Assembly (NCBI GenBank): GCA_022496805.1
Contig: CM040103.1
Span: forward strand, 9,504,001 to 9,568,000
Source: Pohlia nutans
Taxonomy: Eukaryota; Streptophyta; Bryopsida; Bryales; Mniaceae
DNA length: 64,000 nt
Reading direction: 5' to 3'
Each line of letters starts with the position of its first letter. The stretch's first letter is position 1. The position numbers were made by a program, and so were the translations under genes. Below the pieces are notes generated by a model. It had not been told where the DNA came from, ran no database searches, and worked only from the letters and a program-made list of their open reading frames with translations. Shown one piece after another: positions 46,851 to 58,274 of the stretch.

Positions 46851-47518
46851 CAAAGACTGCAGACTCCCATGAGGTTTCAGGTTGTCCTGAGGGTGAAGAC
46901 TTTGGAATCCATGAAAACGACTAAGAATACAGAAAGATCCACACTCGAGAGAAATTCTATGCACCAGCAGAGCTGTAAATCTCTTTAAATTTCATAGAAT
47001 GCACATGTCTAAAACCTATCAAAGACTGAATCAAAGAGAAAACAGGAATACAGGACTCATACACCCAAGAACTGAAAGCCAATTAAATGAAATGAGTGAA
47101 ACATCAGTATGCCTTTCCATATATGATAGATAATCTACAACGTGAAAAAAAATTACTTATTCCTGTTAATGCACCTTGGTTTCCTACAATTCTAACAACA
47201 GATTTCCAACGTTAGGTTTTAATTCTGAAGGCTACTATCCAGTATACGGAATGCAGTCTCTTATGAAAAATACACGGATATTGAATTAGAAACCGAAAAC
47301 AAACCGGATATCCTCAAATTGGCTCTTCTGATTAGAGATTTGAGTTTCATAATCCATTCGACTCAATCTTCCTCTTTTCGGTCACAAAACAGATTGGTAA
47401 TAACTTTGGAGAGGTTGAAAGTGAATGTACATTTGGATTTGTATGATTTCAATCAGTCTGATGGGATATACTTCAATATGTTTCCTAAAGAACGCTGCAT
47501 GAATTCATTATCAACTTC

Positions 47519-47742
47519 TATTCTCCCTCTGGAAACAATTGTCCTAGTTTTTGGCAATATTTGTCCTATGTTTAATAACTTCAAAAGTGAGCCCCTTCCA
47601 CTTCAAGCTGGGCGGACACAAAAACTACATACCACCATTTAAAGATGGACCATTTTTTGAGTACGGAGACAACTTTTTAGTTACTAAAAGAAAGCATTCA
47701 GTTACCAAAAACTAGGACAGTTATTTCTGGACAGAAGGAGTA
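47519..47742. mobile_element. Stowaway-like MITE
   Basis: A 224-bp unit between TA dinucleotides. Ends TTCTCCCTCTGGAAACAATT and, in complement, CTCCTTCTGTCCAGAAATAA run into GTCCTAGTTTTTGG. Related to 43988-44243. Confidence 0.75.
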
Positions 47743-47866
47743 TCTCTTATTGTATTCCTGTTGAGCTTGTTAATCTAGAAGGGTAGGGTGTCCTCCATTG
47801 AATTGTCAAATACACTTGTTTCAAGGAGATCAAACTAAAAACACAAGATGAAAACTAGGGATGGAC

Positions 47867-48069
47867 TTGACCCCCAAAGGACCAAGGATTCATCGTTTTA
47901 AAATGACCATATTGAGATGAGACTGAATTTTACTGTCACTGGAATCAGTGAAGAACGGTGCATATGTTGCTCAAAAAACAAACAAATTTGAAGAAAAGGA
48001 AGTCTACACAGAATCTACTCAAAAACAACATGATGCTCAAGTCAGGCTTCTTGGTCCTTCAGGGGTTAA
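47867..48069. mobile_element. TTAA MITE family B copy
   Basis: A 203-bp unit from TTGACCCCCAAAGGACCAAG to GGTCCTTCAGGGGTTAA with an internal deletion of about 35 bp relative to the 239-bp members. Confidence 0.82.
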
Positions 48070-48100
48070 AAGAGTATATGTACTTAACGTTGAAAAAAAC

Positions 48101-48355
48101 TACTCCCTCCGTCCCAAAGTTATTGTTCAACTTGTTTGCTTAGTATTTCTTTGAGCCAATTTCATTGATCATATTGTAAGAAACATGATTAAAAAAGGTT
48201 CCAAATTATGTCACTAGAATGATTGAAGAACATTGCATGTGTTCATTGCAACCTAAATAAAATTAGTCACAAGGAAGTATTTTTTTGACCTACTTAAAAA
48301 AGCACTTTCAAACATGACTTTCAAACATGACAATAACTTTGGGACGGAGGGAGTA
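48101..48355. mobile_element. Stowaway MITE, canonical ends
   Basis: The left end TA-CTCCCTCCGTCCCAAAGTTA and its perfect complement at the right (to 48355) carry the textbook Stowaway terminus with a TA target. 255 bp including both TA. Non-coding. Confidence 0.93.
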
Positions 48356-48419
48356 CTATAAGATCAACTGAAGCCATTTTCACACAAACAGATGATTTGC
48401 AGCAAGGGGGTTTAATTTT

Positions 48420-48895
48420 CCTACACTACAGAAAATACACAGTGGACAACCACAGTGTAAGAACTAGAATGTTCTGTTTTTCGGCAACCCTCACCGTGAC
48501 TTACAATGCGGTCCTTTTCTCGATTACAACAATGCAACCTCCGTCCTCGCGATAGAATTACGCACCGTGATTGTTTGTTCTTCCACCAAACCCTAAACCC
48601 TAAGAAACCCTGTAAACCAGGCAATATGCAGCACTTCAACTATGATTTCCCGACTTTGATTCATTTCGGCTGTTTCGATCGAAATGTAGATCTATGATTT
48701 CTTCCTATCATAGGATTAATGTCAAATCAGACTACCTCCTCGTCCATTGATTGTGGATTCTTCCGCCAAACCCTAATCCAGTTATGCAGTGATTTCGCAA
48801 TTTGAATGTCACCGACACTATTGAAGTGTCGGTGGAAAATCCAAAAGTGTCATTGGGTCCCCTATGTACTGGGCTAAAAGGCAATCCATAACGTT
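48420..48895. other. Possible gene leader region with telomere-type motifs; no gene defined
   Basis: AAACCCTAAACCCTAAG at 48588-48604 is two units of the plant telomere repeat, a motif also found in promoters and leaders of growth-related plant genes. A local repeat of ATTGTKGATTCTTCCRCCAAACCCTAA type occurs at about 48569-48596 and 48748-48775. I cannot link it to a reading frame. Confidence 0.3.
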
Positions 48896-49136
48896 CCATC
48901 TCTTCATTCATAAATGGGGTGATGGGGATAGTAGATACGTTGGTGTATATTTGACATTTGTTGTAAATAGAAGGTTCCAAATTGAGATTCCAATAGCTCA
49001 ATTAAATTATGCCGACGTGAATTTTAACTTCACTTTTGATCTTAAACCCATAGGAAGTATGGAACCATATCAAATACAATGAAATATTGTTGTATAATAC
49101 TGGTCGGAAAGGGCTCTCTGGACCTTTAAGGGTTAA
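48896..49136. mobile_element. TTAA MITE family H, copy 3 (inverted)
   Basis: It ends CTGGACCTTTAAGGGTTAA and its interior is the reverse of 31217-31456 (GAAATATTGTTGTATAATAC, GTTGTAAATAGAAGGTTCC-type). The left end is decayed, so the start is approximate. Its right TTAA is shared with the next element. Confidence 0.7.
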
Positions 49137-49722
49137 TCCCTAAACGTCAGAGCGTTCAGAAAGTGAACAACTAACAGATTCAAACTCTTCTCACGTTCTC
49201 ATCAATGCTTGGATGAAAGTCATTCAATTTTTTGGAGATTCTTCACCAAGTTGTTGTCTTATCTAACGGTTGGATTTAATCATACTTGATTACATATTTT
49301 TCTAAAATTATAAATGTAGAAGTATGTCAAGTTGTTGACCAAGCCAAAATTGCATTGAATGTAATTCAAAAGTGGCCTTGCAAAAATGAGGTCATAGATT
49401 TCAAAAACACAAAAAACTTAAAAGAATCACCACGTGTAAGAGTATCTCATTTCAAATTCATTCTAACAAATTTCACTCAAAGAATATTAAAATTTTGTTT
49501 GTAGACGAATTTAGAAGGAATGTTTAATTTCTAATTTCTAAATTTTATAATTAAATATTGGTGAGAGTATCACTGAATCGAACCGTACAGATGGAGTCTA
49601 AAATTCAAAATCTAGAACTTTCATTTGTATATCAATTCGAAAATATTCTTCTAAATAGTAGTTAATGGTGCTTTTTCTCAAATTGCCGATTCCAGCGACA
49701 CCCTAATACGTTTAGGGGTTAA
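49133..49722. mobile_element. TTAA MITE family G, copy 2 (inverted)
   Basis: A 590-bp unit from TTAATCCCTAAACGTCAGAG to CTAATACGTTTAGGGGTTAA, the reverse of 14836-15456. Confidence 0.88.
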
Positions 49723-49943
49723 TCTGCAGTCAAGAATTCAAGGGAGAAATTTTACCTTGACCGCAACTAAGATCCTAAATTTTCTCCAATCAATTATAAG
49801 GAGCATCTTTTCTTTAAAAATAAAGAATATTCTCTGATTTCGACCTTCAAATTTTGCAACTAAAGATCAGTTCTCCTCAAACATTGATTTAACCCTAAAT
49901 GGACAGAGAACTTGTGAAGAAGATTCAATAATTCACTTACACT

Positions 49944-50390
49944 TTAACCCCTAACCGTCTCGACGTTCATATTTTGAGCGTTTTTGGGGGACATTCACTT
50001 TTGAAGAGTTGTAAATTTTGCGAAACGTGTCCAATCTTAATGAAATTTTGTAAAAACAAACAATATGATGTGTGGCATGTATGGTAAAAATTTCAGATCG
50101 ATCCAAGATGTATTGAATTTTTGGTGATCACATGAAAGTAGGTATCTTTTTTTTAAATAGTTTCTATGAATTTTGATAGCAACAACTTCGGGCAAGCAAA
50201 TCAAACTAGCCCCGCGACATTGAGGAGTCCCTCGGCACATATAGCGGGGCCTGGTTCCACTACACTTTTTAAAGGCTGCGGCGGAGGACATATTTTCTGC
50301 AAGGCCACGGTAAAGGGCATGGCGCATCCCTTTAACGCGACAGGGTGGAGATGCTCTACCACACTAGACTAAATAGGTAGATTAGTGTTA
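49944..50390. other. Lone TTAA-type left end and a GC-rich island
   Basis: TTAACCCCTAACCGTCTCGA at 49944 is a TTAA-type terminus without a detectable right end. About 50195-50370 is much richer in GC than its surroundings (GCTGCGGCGGAGGAC, CTCGGCACATATAGCGGGGC). A minus-strand open frame crosses it but ends inside AT-rich sequence and has no motif. Origin unknown. Confidence 0.4.
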
Positions 50391-50794
50391 GATAATTATA
50401 AGATTTGAAAATATTATAGATTTTTACTCTGGACAAAATTTTTATCAAAGACATTGATTCCAATACTATTGAAAGATCCCCATCTTGACCAATATAGAGG
50501 GTAAAAAAATTGGTCACCAGTAAAAACTTACAACATGTTCATGTAAATTAGTGTATCTAACACTAATCTACGTATTTAGTGTACTGGTAGACCCTCACTC
50601 ACCAGAACAAGTGTTGGGTTGGTTTTTAGGGTTTGAGACGTTGCTCCCATCAAGATCACACACACCCATTGCACAATTTACAGTAGATTGTCACAGTATT
50701 GTTGAGGTTTTCCTTCTCCTGTGGGAATTCTATTGCTGTAAACAATGTCAGGAGACATGGGGCAACAGCAAGAAATTAGGGTTTCGGAGATTGC

Positions 50795-53287
50795 ATGAAT
50801 GCTGGTCGTGTCAAGCAGCGCATTGGAAAGATTGACAGACTGCGGCAACGTTTGTGCGTTGCAATGATATGTAAGTTGATGGCCTTTTATAATCCGCTCA
50901 AGTGTGAATTTTGTATGGTTTATTCTGGGTTTTCTTTTTTCTTTTTTCAATCAATTCTTGTTGCAATTTGTGGGAGATTCAGGAGTCAAGGAAACGTGAA
51001 TGAGCTTTGTTATTTGTATAATCACTATTTGTAAATGAGCAGAGTTACTAGTATTAGAAATGATTTATATTTATTGGGTCTTATTGGCAAGTGAAAGAGG
51101 ATTCTAATGCACTTTAGTATGCATTACACTGAAAGGAAATGTGTTGTTTTTCACTTACTATAAATGAAAAAGAAATGAAACGGCGCCAAACACATGGGCT
51201 GTGTTAGTGCTGATGAGTAGTTTTGGTCACGAGAAGACAGAAACGTAAGTATAATATTCCAGTACTATTCACTGTTCCCATGAAATGAGGAATGAAAAAC
51301 GACAGGTTTGCTACTAGTGATCATTTGAACATTGTTTGAATGAATTTTTGACATGGTTGTACCAACTTGAGGTTATGTTGTTTAGATGGTGTGCGTCTAC
51401 ATTCTAGATAAGAATCTAGGTTGGATGGTTTTTAATCAGATCACATTCTTAATGTGAGCAGTATGGAAAACGGTGAAGAAAGCGAGAACTACCAAGAGAA
51501 CGTTTCTTGACAATGTAGTTAGGGAGCACCATTGGCGTCACTACATTAGAGGATACTAAAGTAGACAATAATCATACATCACTTAATGTAACCACGTCTA
51601 ATAAGAAGTAACCAATTTTAAGCAGAGAGTATATTTTCTAGTTTGACCAGATGTTTTTAGTTAGGAGCACCATGGGTGTTACTACATTAGAGGACACTGA
51701 AGCAAACAATAATCATTCATCACTTAAGGTAACCAATTGTAATGAATTGACAGGGTTTACCCTGAAAGCCGTTTTTTGCATTAACAAAGCCGTTTTTAGC
51801 ATAAACCCTGTCAATTGTAATGGCATTTAATGCAGACTTTAACATAAACCTTGCCAATTGTAATGCGGCTAGATTTTCTAGAATACCTTGTGGGGTGAAA
51901 TTAAACAAGTTTGCTAATTATTGTTAGATTTGTGGTTTGAGAAAGCTTTGAAGTGTTATAGTTATCAATGGCTCATTTCAATTGTGGTGCTTTCATGTTG
52001 AGCAGGATTGGATAAATGGAGAAGAGAAAAACTTAAATTCGCTCCTCAACACTCAACCAATCTCTCAAGCAAATGGTAAGGTAACCTTTTTCTGCATCAC
52101 TTGCTGCCGATTATATGAAGACTTTGGTAATTTGTACTGTACGATTGTTTCACCAGCATCTGTTACATAATTTTGATTTCTGTTCTATCCTAAAAACTTC
52201 ATAGAAAGACAAGTAGATAACCCACCCTTCAGAAAACCCAACCGTGCTATAATTGGCAACGTTTATGTTAAAAGCGGCTCTAAATGGTGTTACAATTGAC
52301 AAGGTTTACATTAGAATCTGCCATTACAATTGACAGGGTCTAATATGGGTAGGTTTTTTAAAATACCTATGAGGGGATCTTTCTATTACACTGAAATGGT
52401 TATTTAGTATGATCAGATATGGCCTGATATGGGTAGCAGTTTTACACGTAGTGTGACTTATGTCTAATTTGTTTTATGTGTGCTAGAAATTCCGTTGTTA
52501 ACACGATGTATATAGTTTTTAACACCATGTATATAGTTGCAGCCATGGTGTCTTTAACATCCTCTAATTTTTTTAATTTTCCATTTTTTTCTTACTAAAA
52601 ATATATTCTTCAAAAAATCACACTATTTTTGGAAGGGATACCCATTTCAGGCCATCGTATCAATCTAAAGTATTTATCACAAGGATATACTATTCAGCAT
52701 CACTTGTAATGGTGGCATTCACAATGTTCAGTGGTGGCATTGCTAGATTAGACATATCAATTTTCATTTTACTAGATGGAAAGCTGTACTTCGTAGACGA
52801 AAGTGTATCTATTGATTTCGTAGATCCTGAACATAACATTCTTGAACGGAGCTTCAAACACAGCCAATTCAAGGAAGAATCAGGGTAATGTAGACATACC
52901 TTAAACCACAACACCTAAAACCACCAACTTCTACACCCTATCTTCATTTTAGGGAGGAAATGTAAGTTGTCGATACATGACTTAACTTTAGAGCAATTAT
53001 TGCATAAGTCATGTAATGAAAGCCTACGTTTCCTTCCTGAAATGAAAGAGGGGTGTAGAAATTGGTGGTTTTAGGTGTCGTGGTGGTTTAAGGTATGTCT
53101 ACCTTATTCAAGATGCTGAAACTTTCTGATGTTTTCTTTCTTTGCCAAAAGTCCTCTTACTTCTTGGTACTCAGCCAGCTATTATAGGTAAGTATAGTTA
53201 CTGCTGAAAAAAGTGCTCTAGAATGTCATAAACTCTTTCATCTTCAGTATTCTAGTGCATGATGAAGTTCTTCACAATTGTGCGTAA
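50795..53287 (+). CDS. Candidate split gene, plus strand, product unknown
   Basis: Coding-like pieces are bounded by good splice sites. Exon a, 50795-50870, starts MNAGRVKQRIGKIDRLRQRL and ends at GATAT-GTAAGT. A possible exon b, about 52003-52075, ends AAATG-GTAAGG. Exon c, 52698-52884 (MFSGGIARLDISIFILLDGK, LYFVDESVSIDFVDPEHN), ends at GG-GTAATG. Exon d, 53152-53187, reads PLTSWYSASYY and ends at AG-GTAAGT. Exon e, 53248-53287, reads SILVHDEVLHNCA then TAA. Exons c, d and e join in phase without stops. The join b to c is out of phase, so exon b or a missing exon is wrong, and a-b may be a different gene. A 17-codon upstream frame (MSGDMGQQQEIRVSEIA) overlaps the exon a start by ATGA. A family M MITE (52886-53106) lies at the very start of the c-d intron. 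No family recognised. Confidence 0.35.
51127..51319. mobile_element. CACTA-like small MITE, copy 1
   Basis: It runs from CACTGAAAGGAAATGTG to TTTGCTACTAGTG (193 bp), inverted relative to 55090-55282, which has the fuller ends. Blocks such as CGTAAGTATAATATTCC and AAACGGCGCCAAACACATGG are shared. Flanking 3-bp duplications are not evident. Confidence 0.6.
51519..51900. repeat. Local tandem duplication and hairpin repeat
   Basis: A block containing CACTACATTAGAGGA and ACAATAATCATNCATCACTT occurs at about 51525-51590 and again at 51660-51725. It is followed by a hairpin, ATTGACAGGGTTTA (51746-51759) against TAAACCCTGTCAAT (51802-51815). Related TTGACAGGGT/TTACAATTGACA blocks recur at about 52240-52345. 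Confidence 0.55.
52886..53106. mobile_element. TA-flanked MITE family M, copy 2
   Basis: A 221-bp unit with left end TA-ATGTAGACATACCTTAAACC and right end GGTTTAAGGTATGTCTACCT-TA. The long palindromic arms match 23111-23333. It lies at the 5' splice site of a candidate intron. Confidence 0.85.
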
Positions 53288-54399
53288 AGACATGGTGACG
53301 AGTGATTTAAACTTTTCAATATTATGTGGATTCTGTACGTGGCAGGGATAAGCTTTAGACGTTCATTACTTTTGTAATTCTGGTAACAAACGAACCTTCA
53401 TTTCTTCCCTGAAAGCAAGCCTGGGACTAAATCCTCATTGCTCATCAAAAGCCATCAAGAATGTTCTCCTTGTGCTGCTTAATTTGAACATAAGCCTTGT
53501 AAAAAGCCACCATGACATGGCCCAAAGTACTACACTAAAATTGTGATTTAGTTTCCAGGAGGAATTGATGTCTTTTACCACAATTCAGAGAAATAGTGTC
53601 CTTACATTACATAGGAGTTTGCCACTTGTCATTTTCACTTCCATTGAGAGTGTCATGTTTCTTCTAAGTGATGAGAGTGACATGAGCTGGCATGCCATGT
53701 TTATTATAAAGTTGCCATTTGTCATTGGAACTCTACATCCAAAAGGTTTACTTGAAGTTTTACAATAATAGGTTTACGATAATAAGTTCTTTTAGAGTGA
53801 CACTATATCTCCAAAAAAATCAAATCAGACAGTGTCCGTGTTGAGAAACAGTGTCTTGGACACTAAATCTTAATTTTAGCGTAGTCCACAATAGATTTGT
53901 TGGCTTCATCTGAAAGTTGAGTTTATATCAACTCAATTGGTATTATTGGAGCCAGGTCCTAAGAATGTTATTATATGAGGAAGATTGTGCACAAAAATAA
54001 TTTCTTAGCTGGAACTGTTGTGCCGAACTCCGGCATGGGTTAACTTAGTGTTATTTTATTTTATATGTGCAGTCAGATGTACCGAAAGCCAAGATTTTAA
54101 GGGACATTATGACACAGAATACGGGCGTTTACTTCTGTGATTGTGCCCTGGGATTCTGGAGTAATTCAATTGTAATATAATATCTTATCTTCATTTTCCT
54201 TATTGAAGTGCTGTAATCAGGACAAATGCAATCTCTCTTCTCCAACAGTGTAAAGCTTGTGGTCACAGGTAAGATAACCACACCTGAATGCGATTATTAG
54301 AATGATCAGATGTTTAAATACTAGAAGAGGATTCCAATACACGAAAGAATGCATTATTTGCATATCATATGAGGGTTCAAAATGTTGTTGGTAGATGAT
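53288..54399. other. Possible further exons; no gene defined
   Basis: After an acceptor-like TTTATATGTGCAG at 54071 the plus strand is open for 35 codons (SDVPKAKILRDIMTQNTGVY onward) to a TAA near 54180. About 54218-54268 is bounded by AATCAG and CACAG-GTAAGA and in one frame reads NAISLLQQCKACGHR. These could be exons of the upstream candidate gene or of another; the evidence is thin. Confidence 0.25.
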
Positions 54400-54640
54400 T
54401 CAACCCCTGGAGGACCAAGGATTCATGGTTTTAAAATGATCAATTCAATCGATCATGTTGTGAAAAAAAAATCATTAAAATGAGACCAAGTTTTGTATCA
54501 TTAGAATTAGTGAAGAACATTGCATGTGTTGGTCAAAGAAAAAATGAGTTTGAACAAAAGGTAGTCCACATAAGACCTACTTTAAAATGTTAGAAAAACA
54601 TGAGGCCCAATTCAGGTTTTTTTGGTCCTTTAGGCGTTAA
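54400..54640. mobile_element. TTAA MITE family B copy
   Basis: A unit from TCAACCCCTGGAGGACCAAG to TTGGTCCTTTAGGCGTTAA with a typical interior; the left TTAA is mutated to TCAA. Confidence 0.78.
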
Positions 54641-55089
54641 AACTCTGAGTTCTAATGATGAGGTGGTGTCATACTCAAGATTTATATATATTGTAGAACA
54701 TTTTGAAATGTTTCATTTCGGTAGGTGTTGTGATTAGGTGTAGTTACTTTATTGTTTTGGATAGAACCTCTAGAATGAGTAGGAATTCTGATTATTTAAG
54801 AGAGAAATCTCATGTTCTTTACAAGAGCACCTCTAGAGCTTATCTTAGGCTCCCATGGGGTACCCAACATATAGCCATGTTGGAATGAGACATTTGAGCT
54901 TCACTTTTGAGTTGAAGGATTTTATTCCCTTTAACCTAAATCACATTATTTATAGATCAATTGTTGTACACTAGTTCACATCAAATTCAAATTAGAGTAA
55001 TGTAGATTTGAGTGCAAGGCCTTTTGAGTGCATGAATTGAGTATGACTATAGCACCGGGAACTTTTTAGCTCTACAACCAACAGCCACC

Positions 55090-55282
55090 CACTAGTAGCA
55101 AATTTGTCGTTTTTCATTCCTCATTTCGTGGGAATAGTGAATAGTACCGGAATATTATACTTACGTTTCTATCTTCTTGTGACCAAAACTAGTCACCAGC
55201 ACTAACACAACCCATGTGCCTGGCGCCGTTTCATTTCTTTTTCATTTATAGTAAGTGAAAAATGACACATTTCCTTCTAGTG
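55090..55282. mobile_element. CACTA-like small MITE, copy 2
   Basis: It starts CACTAGTAGCAAATTTGTCG and ends ACATTTCCTTCTAGTG, so both ends read CACTAG inward, as in the CACTA superfamily. It is inverted relative to 51127-51319. Non-coding. Confidence 0.68.
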
Positions 55283-55368
55283 AGCTGATACATTTCAATG
55301 AGTTGCAATATTGATATTGGGAGTCATGGAGGCAAATCACTTCGTGTAGAGATTTTTTTTGACACTGT

Positions 55369-55666
55369 TAAGGTCGAGGCACCTAAAATCGATAACTTAA
55401 GCTACCTACACTATTTCTGGACCAGCCATTAATAGGGTGATATTTTTCCCGGGTTGGAAGTTAGTTTTCGCGGAGAATGCAAATTCTTCCATGAATTATT
55501 TCCCAATATTGAAATTTGTACAATTTTTCAAAGTGAAAAGTACTTCAGGACCCAAAACCGATAATGTGCTCTAATGTACAAATGAGGTACATCTTTTCTT
55601 TCATAATCTAGAAATTAGGCCAGATTGGTTTTGGGTACCTGGTCGGTTTTAGGTGCCTCGACCTTA
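55369..55666. mobile_element. TA-flanked MITE, AGGTCGAGGCACC ends
   Basis: The left end TA-AGGTCGAGGCACCTAAAA and the right end TTTTAGGTGCCTCGACCT-TA are perfect inverted repeats. The termini are related to family M, but the interior is different (298 bp). Confidence 0.85.
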
Positions 55667-56138
55667 GCAAAGGCGTGGCTTCTCACTCAAAACAATGTCA
55701 GAGTTCACTTTACACACTAGTCCTACGTGACAAATTGCACTCACCAAGTCTTGAACACCTAGATAATGAGTGCGAAGTGGCACCATTTGACGCACTTATC
55801 AAGTGAAAAACGAAGCCTTTTCCTTGTAGTGTGAGTAATGTACAAACAGTCCCGTAAACTAAAGGTTTGAGGATCGTAGCTTTGGACTCTCTTGAGAGGA
55901 TCCTGATTTTTGAATGACTGTGGTCCCCAAGATATATGATCTCTGAATCAAAGACGACATAACGACCTTCATTATGAGAAATAACATGTTGAGCCACAGT
56001 AATAGAGAGGAATGTACTTTCATGTTAATGGTTGTATCTTACTCAATCAAGAGTATCAAAAGGACACCATAACATTGAAGAAGAATAAGATTATGAAATA
56101 TATCATAACTTGGTAGCAATTCCAGCACCCCTAGAGTT
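55667..56138. other. No gene seen
   Basis: A 95-codon minus-strand frame (55710-55997) shows no motif. About 56085-56125 (ATCATAACTTGGTAGCAATTC) resembles 37125-37150. Confidence 0.35.
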
Positions 56139-56949
56139 TTATCCCTAAAGGACCAAGAAGCCCAAATTGGGTCTCATGTTTTTAACCCCTAAAAGTCCTC
56201 ACCCCTCTCCAGATGTGGAGAATTTCAAAGATGTCTTATAAAATGTAACTAAGAGGGATATTTTGACTTGATATATGAATAAAAGTTGTACATTATGAAT
56301 TTTAGATTCTATCCATACGGTTAGATCTATGATTGTTGTCACCAATATTTTTGTATAAAATTTGAAAATTAAAATTGAAAATTCTTTTGTAATTGGATTA
56401 CGAATAAGATATTGGCAATTTGTATATGAAATTTGTTGTGATTGATTGAAATGTAATACTCTAATTGTAGTGATTTTTGGAGATTTTTTGGTTGCCAAAT
56501 TTTATGAGTTGACTTTTTTGAGAGCACTTTTACACTGAAATCTTCAAAATTTTGGGTGAATCACGACAACATGAAATGAGGCATAAAATTTTCACAAATC
56601 ATCCCCTTTTTAATCGGATCTCATATGCATGAAGCTAACTTCCCATAGAATCTACTGTAAAAATTCGACACTGCAAAAAGTGCATGATGGATGAAAAATG
56701 TCTGTTTGATTCTGTACATCATCCACATTTTGGATGGTTGGACGTTTAGGGGTTAATAGCAGTTTTGAGTAGGTACGATGGGCTTGTTTTTTTGTTAAAA
56801 GTTATTTGTGTTATTTTTTTAACACATGCAATGCTCTTCATTGATTCTGTTGGTGCAAAATTTGGTCTCACCTGAATTATCTTTTTCATAGTATGATTGA
56901 TTGAATTTGTCATTTTAAAACTATGAATCCTTGGTCCTTTAGGAGTTAA
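56139..56949. mobile_element. TTAA MITE family B copy split by a family C insertion
   Basis: The left part (56139-56185) reads TTATCCCTAAAGGACCAAG to CTCATGTTTTTAA. The right part (56753-56949) resumes TTAATAGCAGTTTTGAGTAGG and ends GGTCCTTTAGGAGTTAA. Joined at a single TTAA they make a normal family B unit of about 240 bp, so the family C element between them duplicated TTAA on insertion. Confidence 0.88.
56182..56756. mobile_element. TTAA MITE family C, copy 3, nested in family B
   Basis: A 575-bp unit from TTAACCCCTAAAAGTCCTCA to TTGGACGTTTAGGGGTTAA, same orientation as the 10687 copy. Confidence 0.9.
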
Positions 56950-58074
56950 CACTGGCATTCTTGCTATCCACATCCTCTTTTTCATGGGTCGCAACTAATT
57001 ATAAAGCGTTACATGACATTCTCTAAAAAAAATTGAATTGAGTTGTGTTGGAGTTGCTACTAGGTTACGGTAACCACGCTTTTCATGTCAACTCTCCTTA
57101 AATGAGTTCATAACATTCTTTAGCAGTCCCACTATTCACCCTTGGGAAATCAACATCGTAGGATAGAATCATTACAAGAATCGTAATCTTTTGGAGAATC
57201 ACAACCATCTTTAACTAGAGATGGTTTGGCAGCTCAACAAACTTTTATTTTTTTAATACTTTCTACATGTTCCACATCATCAATTCCCTGTACAGATGTT
57301 GATTCTCTGCACAAGAAAAAGGATGTATTGCAGTAGTAGCCAAAGAATGTTATGTTCCCATTGAAGTTATGGTAGAATTCCAATAGCACAGCATTTGGAG
57401 TTGTGTGATTAGAATATCAATAGATGTTTGTGGTGGTGCAATTGTCTTGTAAACTTGTCCTTCATAACATTCAGTAGCTTGTGAGGGCTTTGCCTTGCCT
57501 CAGAGTAGATGGTGCAACATATTCCACACCCAGCCATCGTTTTTTTTTCTGACTACAAAAGATTGTTGGCAACTACTTAAAAGCACTTGCGAGCAACTTT
57601 TTGTAGCCAGGAAAAAAAAAAACGTTGCACCCAACAAGACCAAGTCAGTAGCTAACAAGACACATGGAGTTCCAAGATGATGCATGAAGGAAAGGCAGTG
57701 AACATGAAAACAAAAAACAGGAAAGGCAGTGAACATGAAAACTACTGTACTGAATGTTATGTTCTGTTTTAAGAAAAAAAAAAAACAAAACACAAATAAA
57801 AATGTACAACTCTCACTCACTCAGAGATGGCATTGAGTGAATTTTGGCATCCTGTAAGTACAATGTGAACCAACATTTTTATACCCCTTCAGTTTGCACA
57901 ACTTGGCCTACATGGACTTTCTATACCAACTTCTATTTTATCACTTTTTCACATCACTCAGTCCCCAGTACCTGAGTAAATTATGCATTCTACTTTTAAC
58001 CACGTGTGCAATGTCAATACTGAAACCAACGTGTCTACTGCTTTGAAAAATGTGGTTCATAACGTCTTCACACA
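56950..58074. other. No supported gene; repeat related to 37.1-37.8 kb
   Basis: Blocks near 57050 and 57505 match 37266 and 37686. About 57640-57770 contains a 35-bp tandem duplication (GGAAAGGCAGTGAACATGAAAA, shortened) and matches about 39430-39490. A minus-strand 106-codon frame is built on T and A runs and is not credible. Confidence 0.4.
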
Positions 58075-58274
58075 TACCGTACTCAACAAAAAATAATTAT
58101 AAATGTAGAAGCCCAAGTCTTTAGAAAATTATCTTTTCAAAAAGATTCTATTTTTATGGTGAAAAAGAAAATCTTAGAGAATATCCGCATAACTTGACAT
58201 TTGTTGAAAAGTATTTGAGCAAAAAAAACTAATTATTTGGCATGACGTACCGACCTTGGTGGTCGGGTACGGTA
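58075..58274. mobile_element. 200-bp MITE related to the 25818-29329 transposon
   Basis: The left end is TACCGTACTCAACAAAAAAT. The right end ACCGACCTTGGTGGTCGGGT then ACGGTA matches the right end of the 3.5-kb transposon, including the subterminal AATTATTYGGCATGA. It probably moved with that element's transposase. The left terminus is decayed. Confidence 0.65.

Noticed and set aside
48588..48604. Telomere-type repeat as an internal telomere scar
   Set aside because: Only two units; more likely a promoter-type telo-box or chance.
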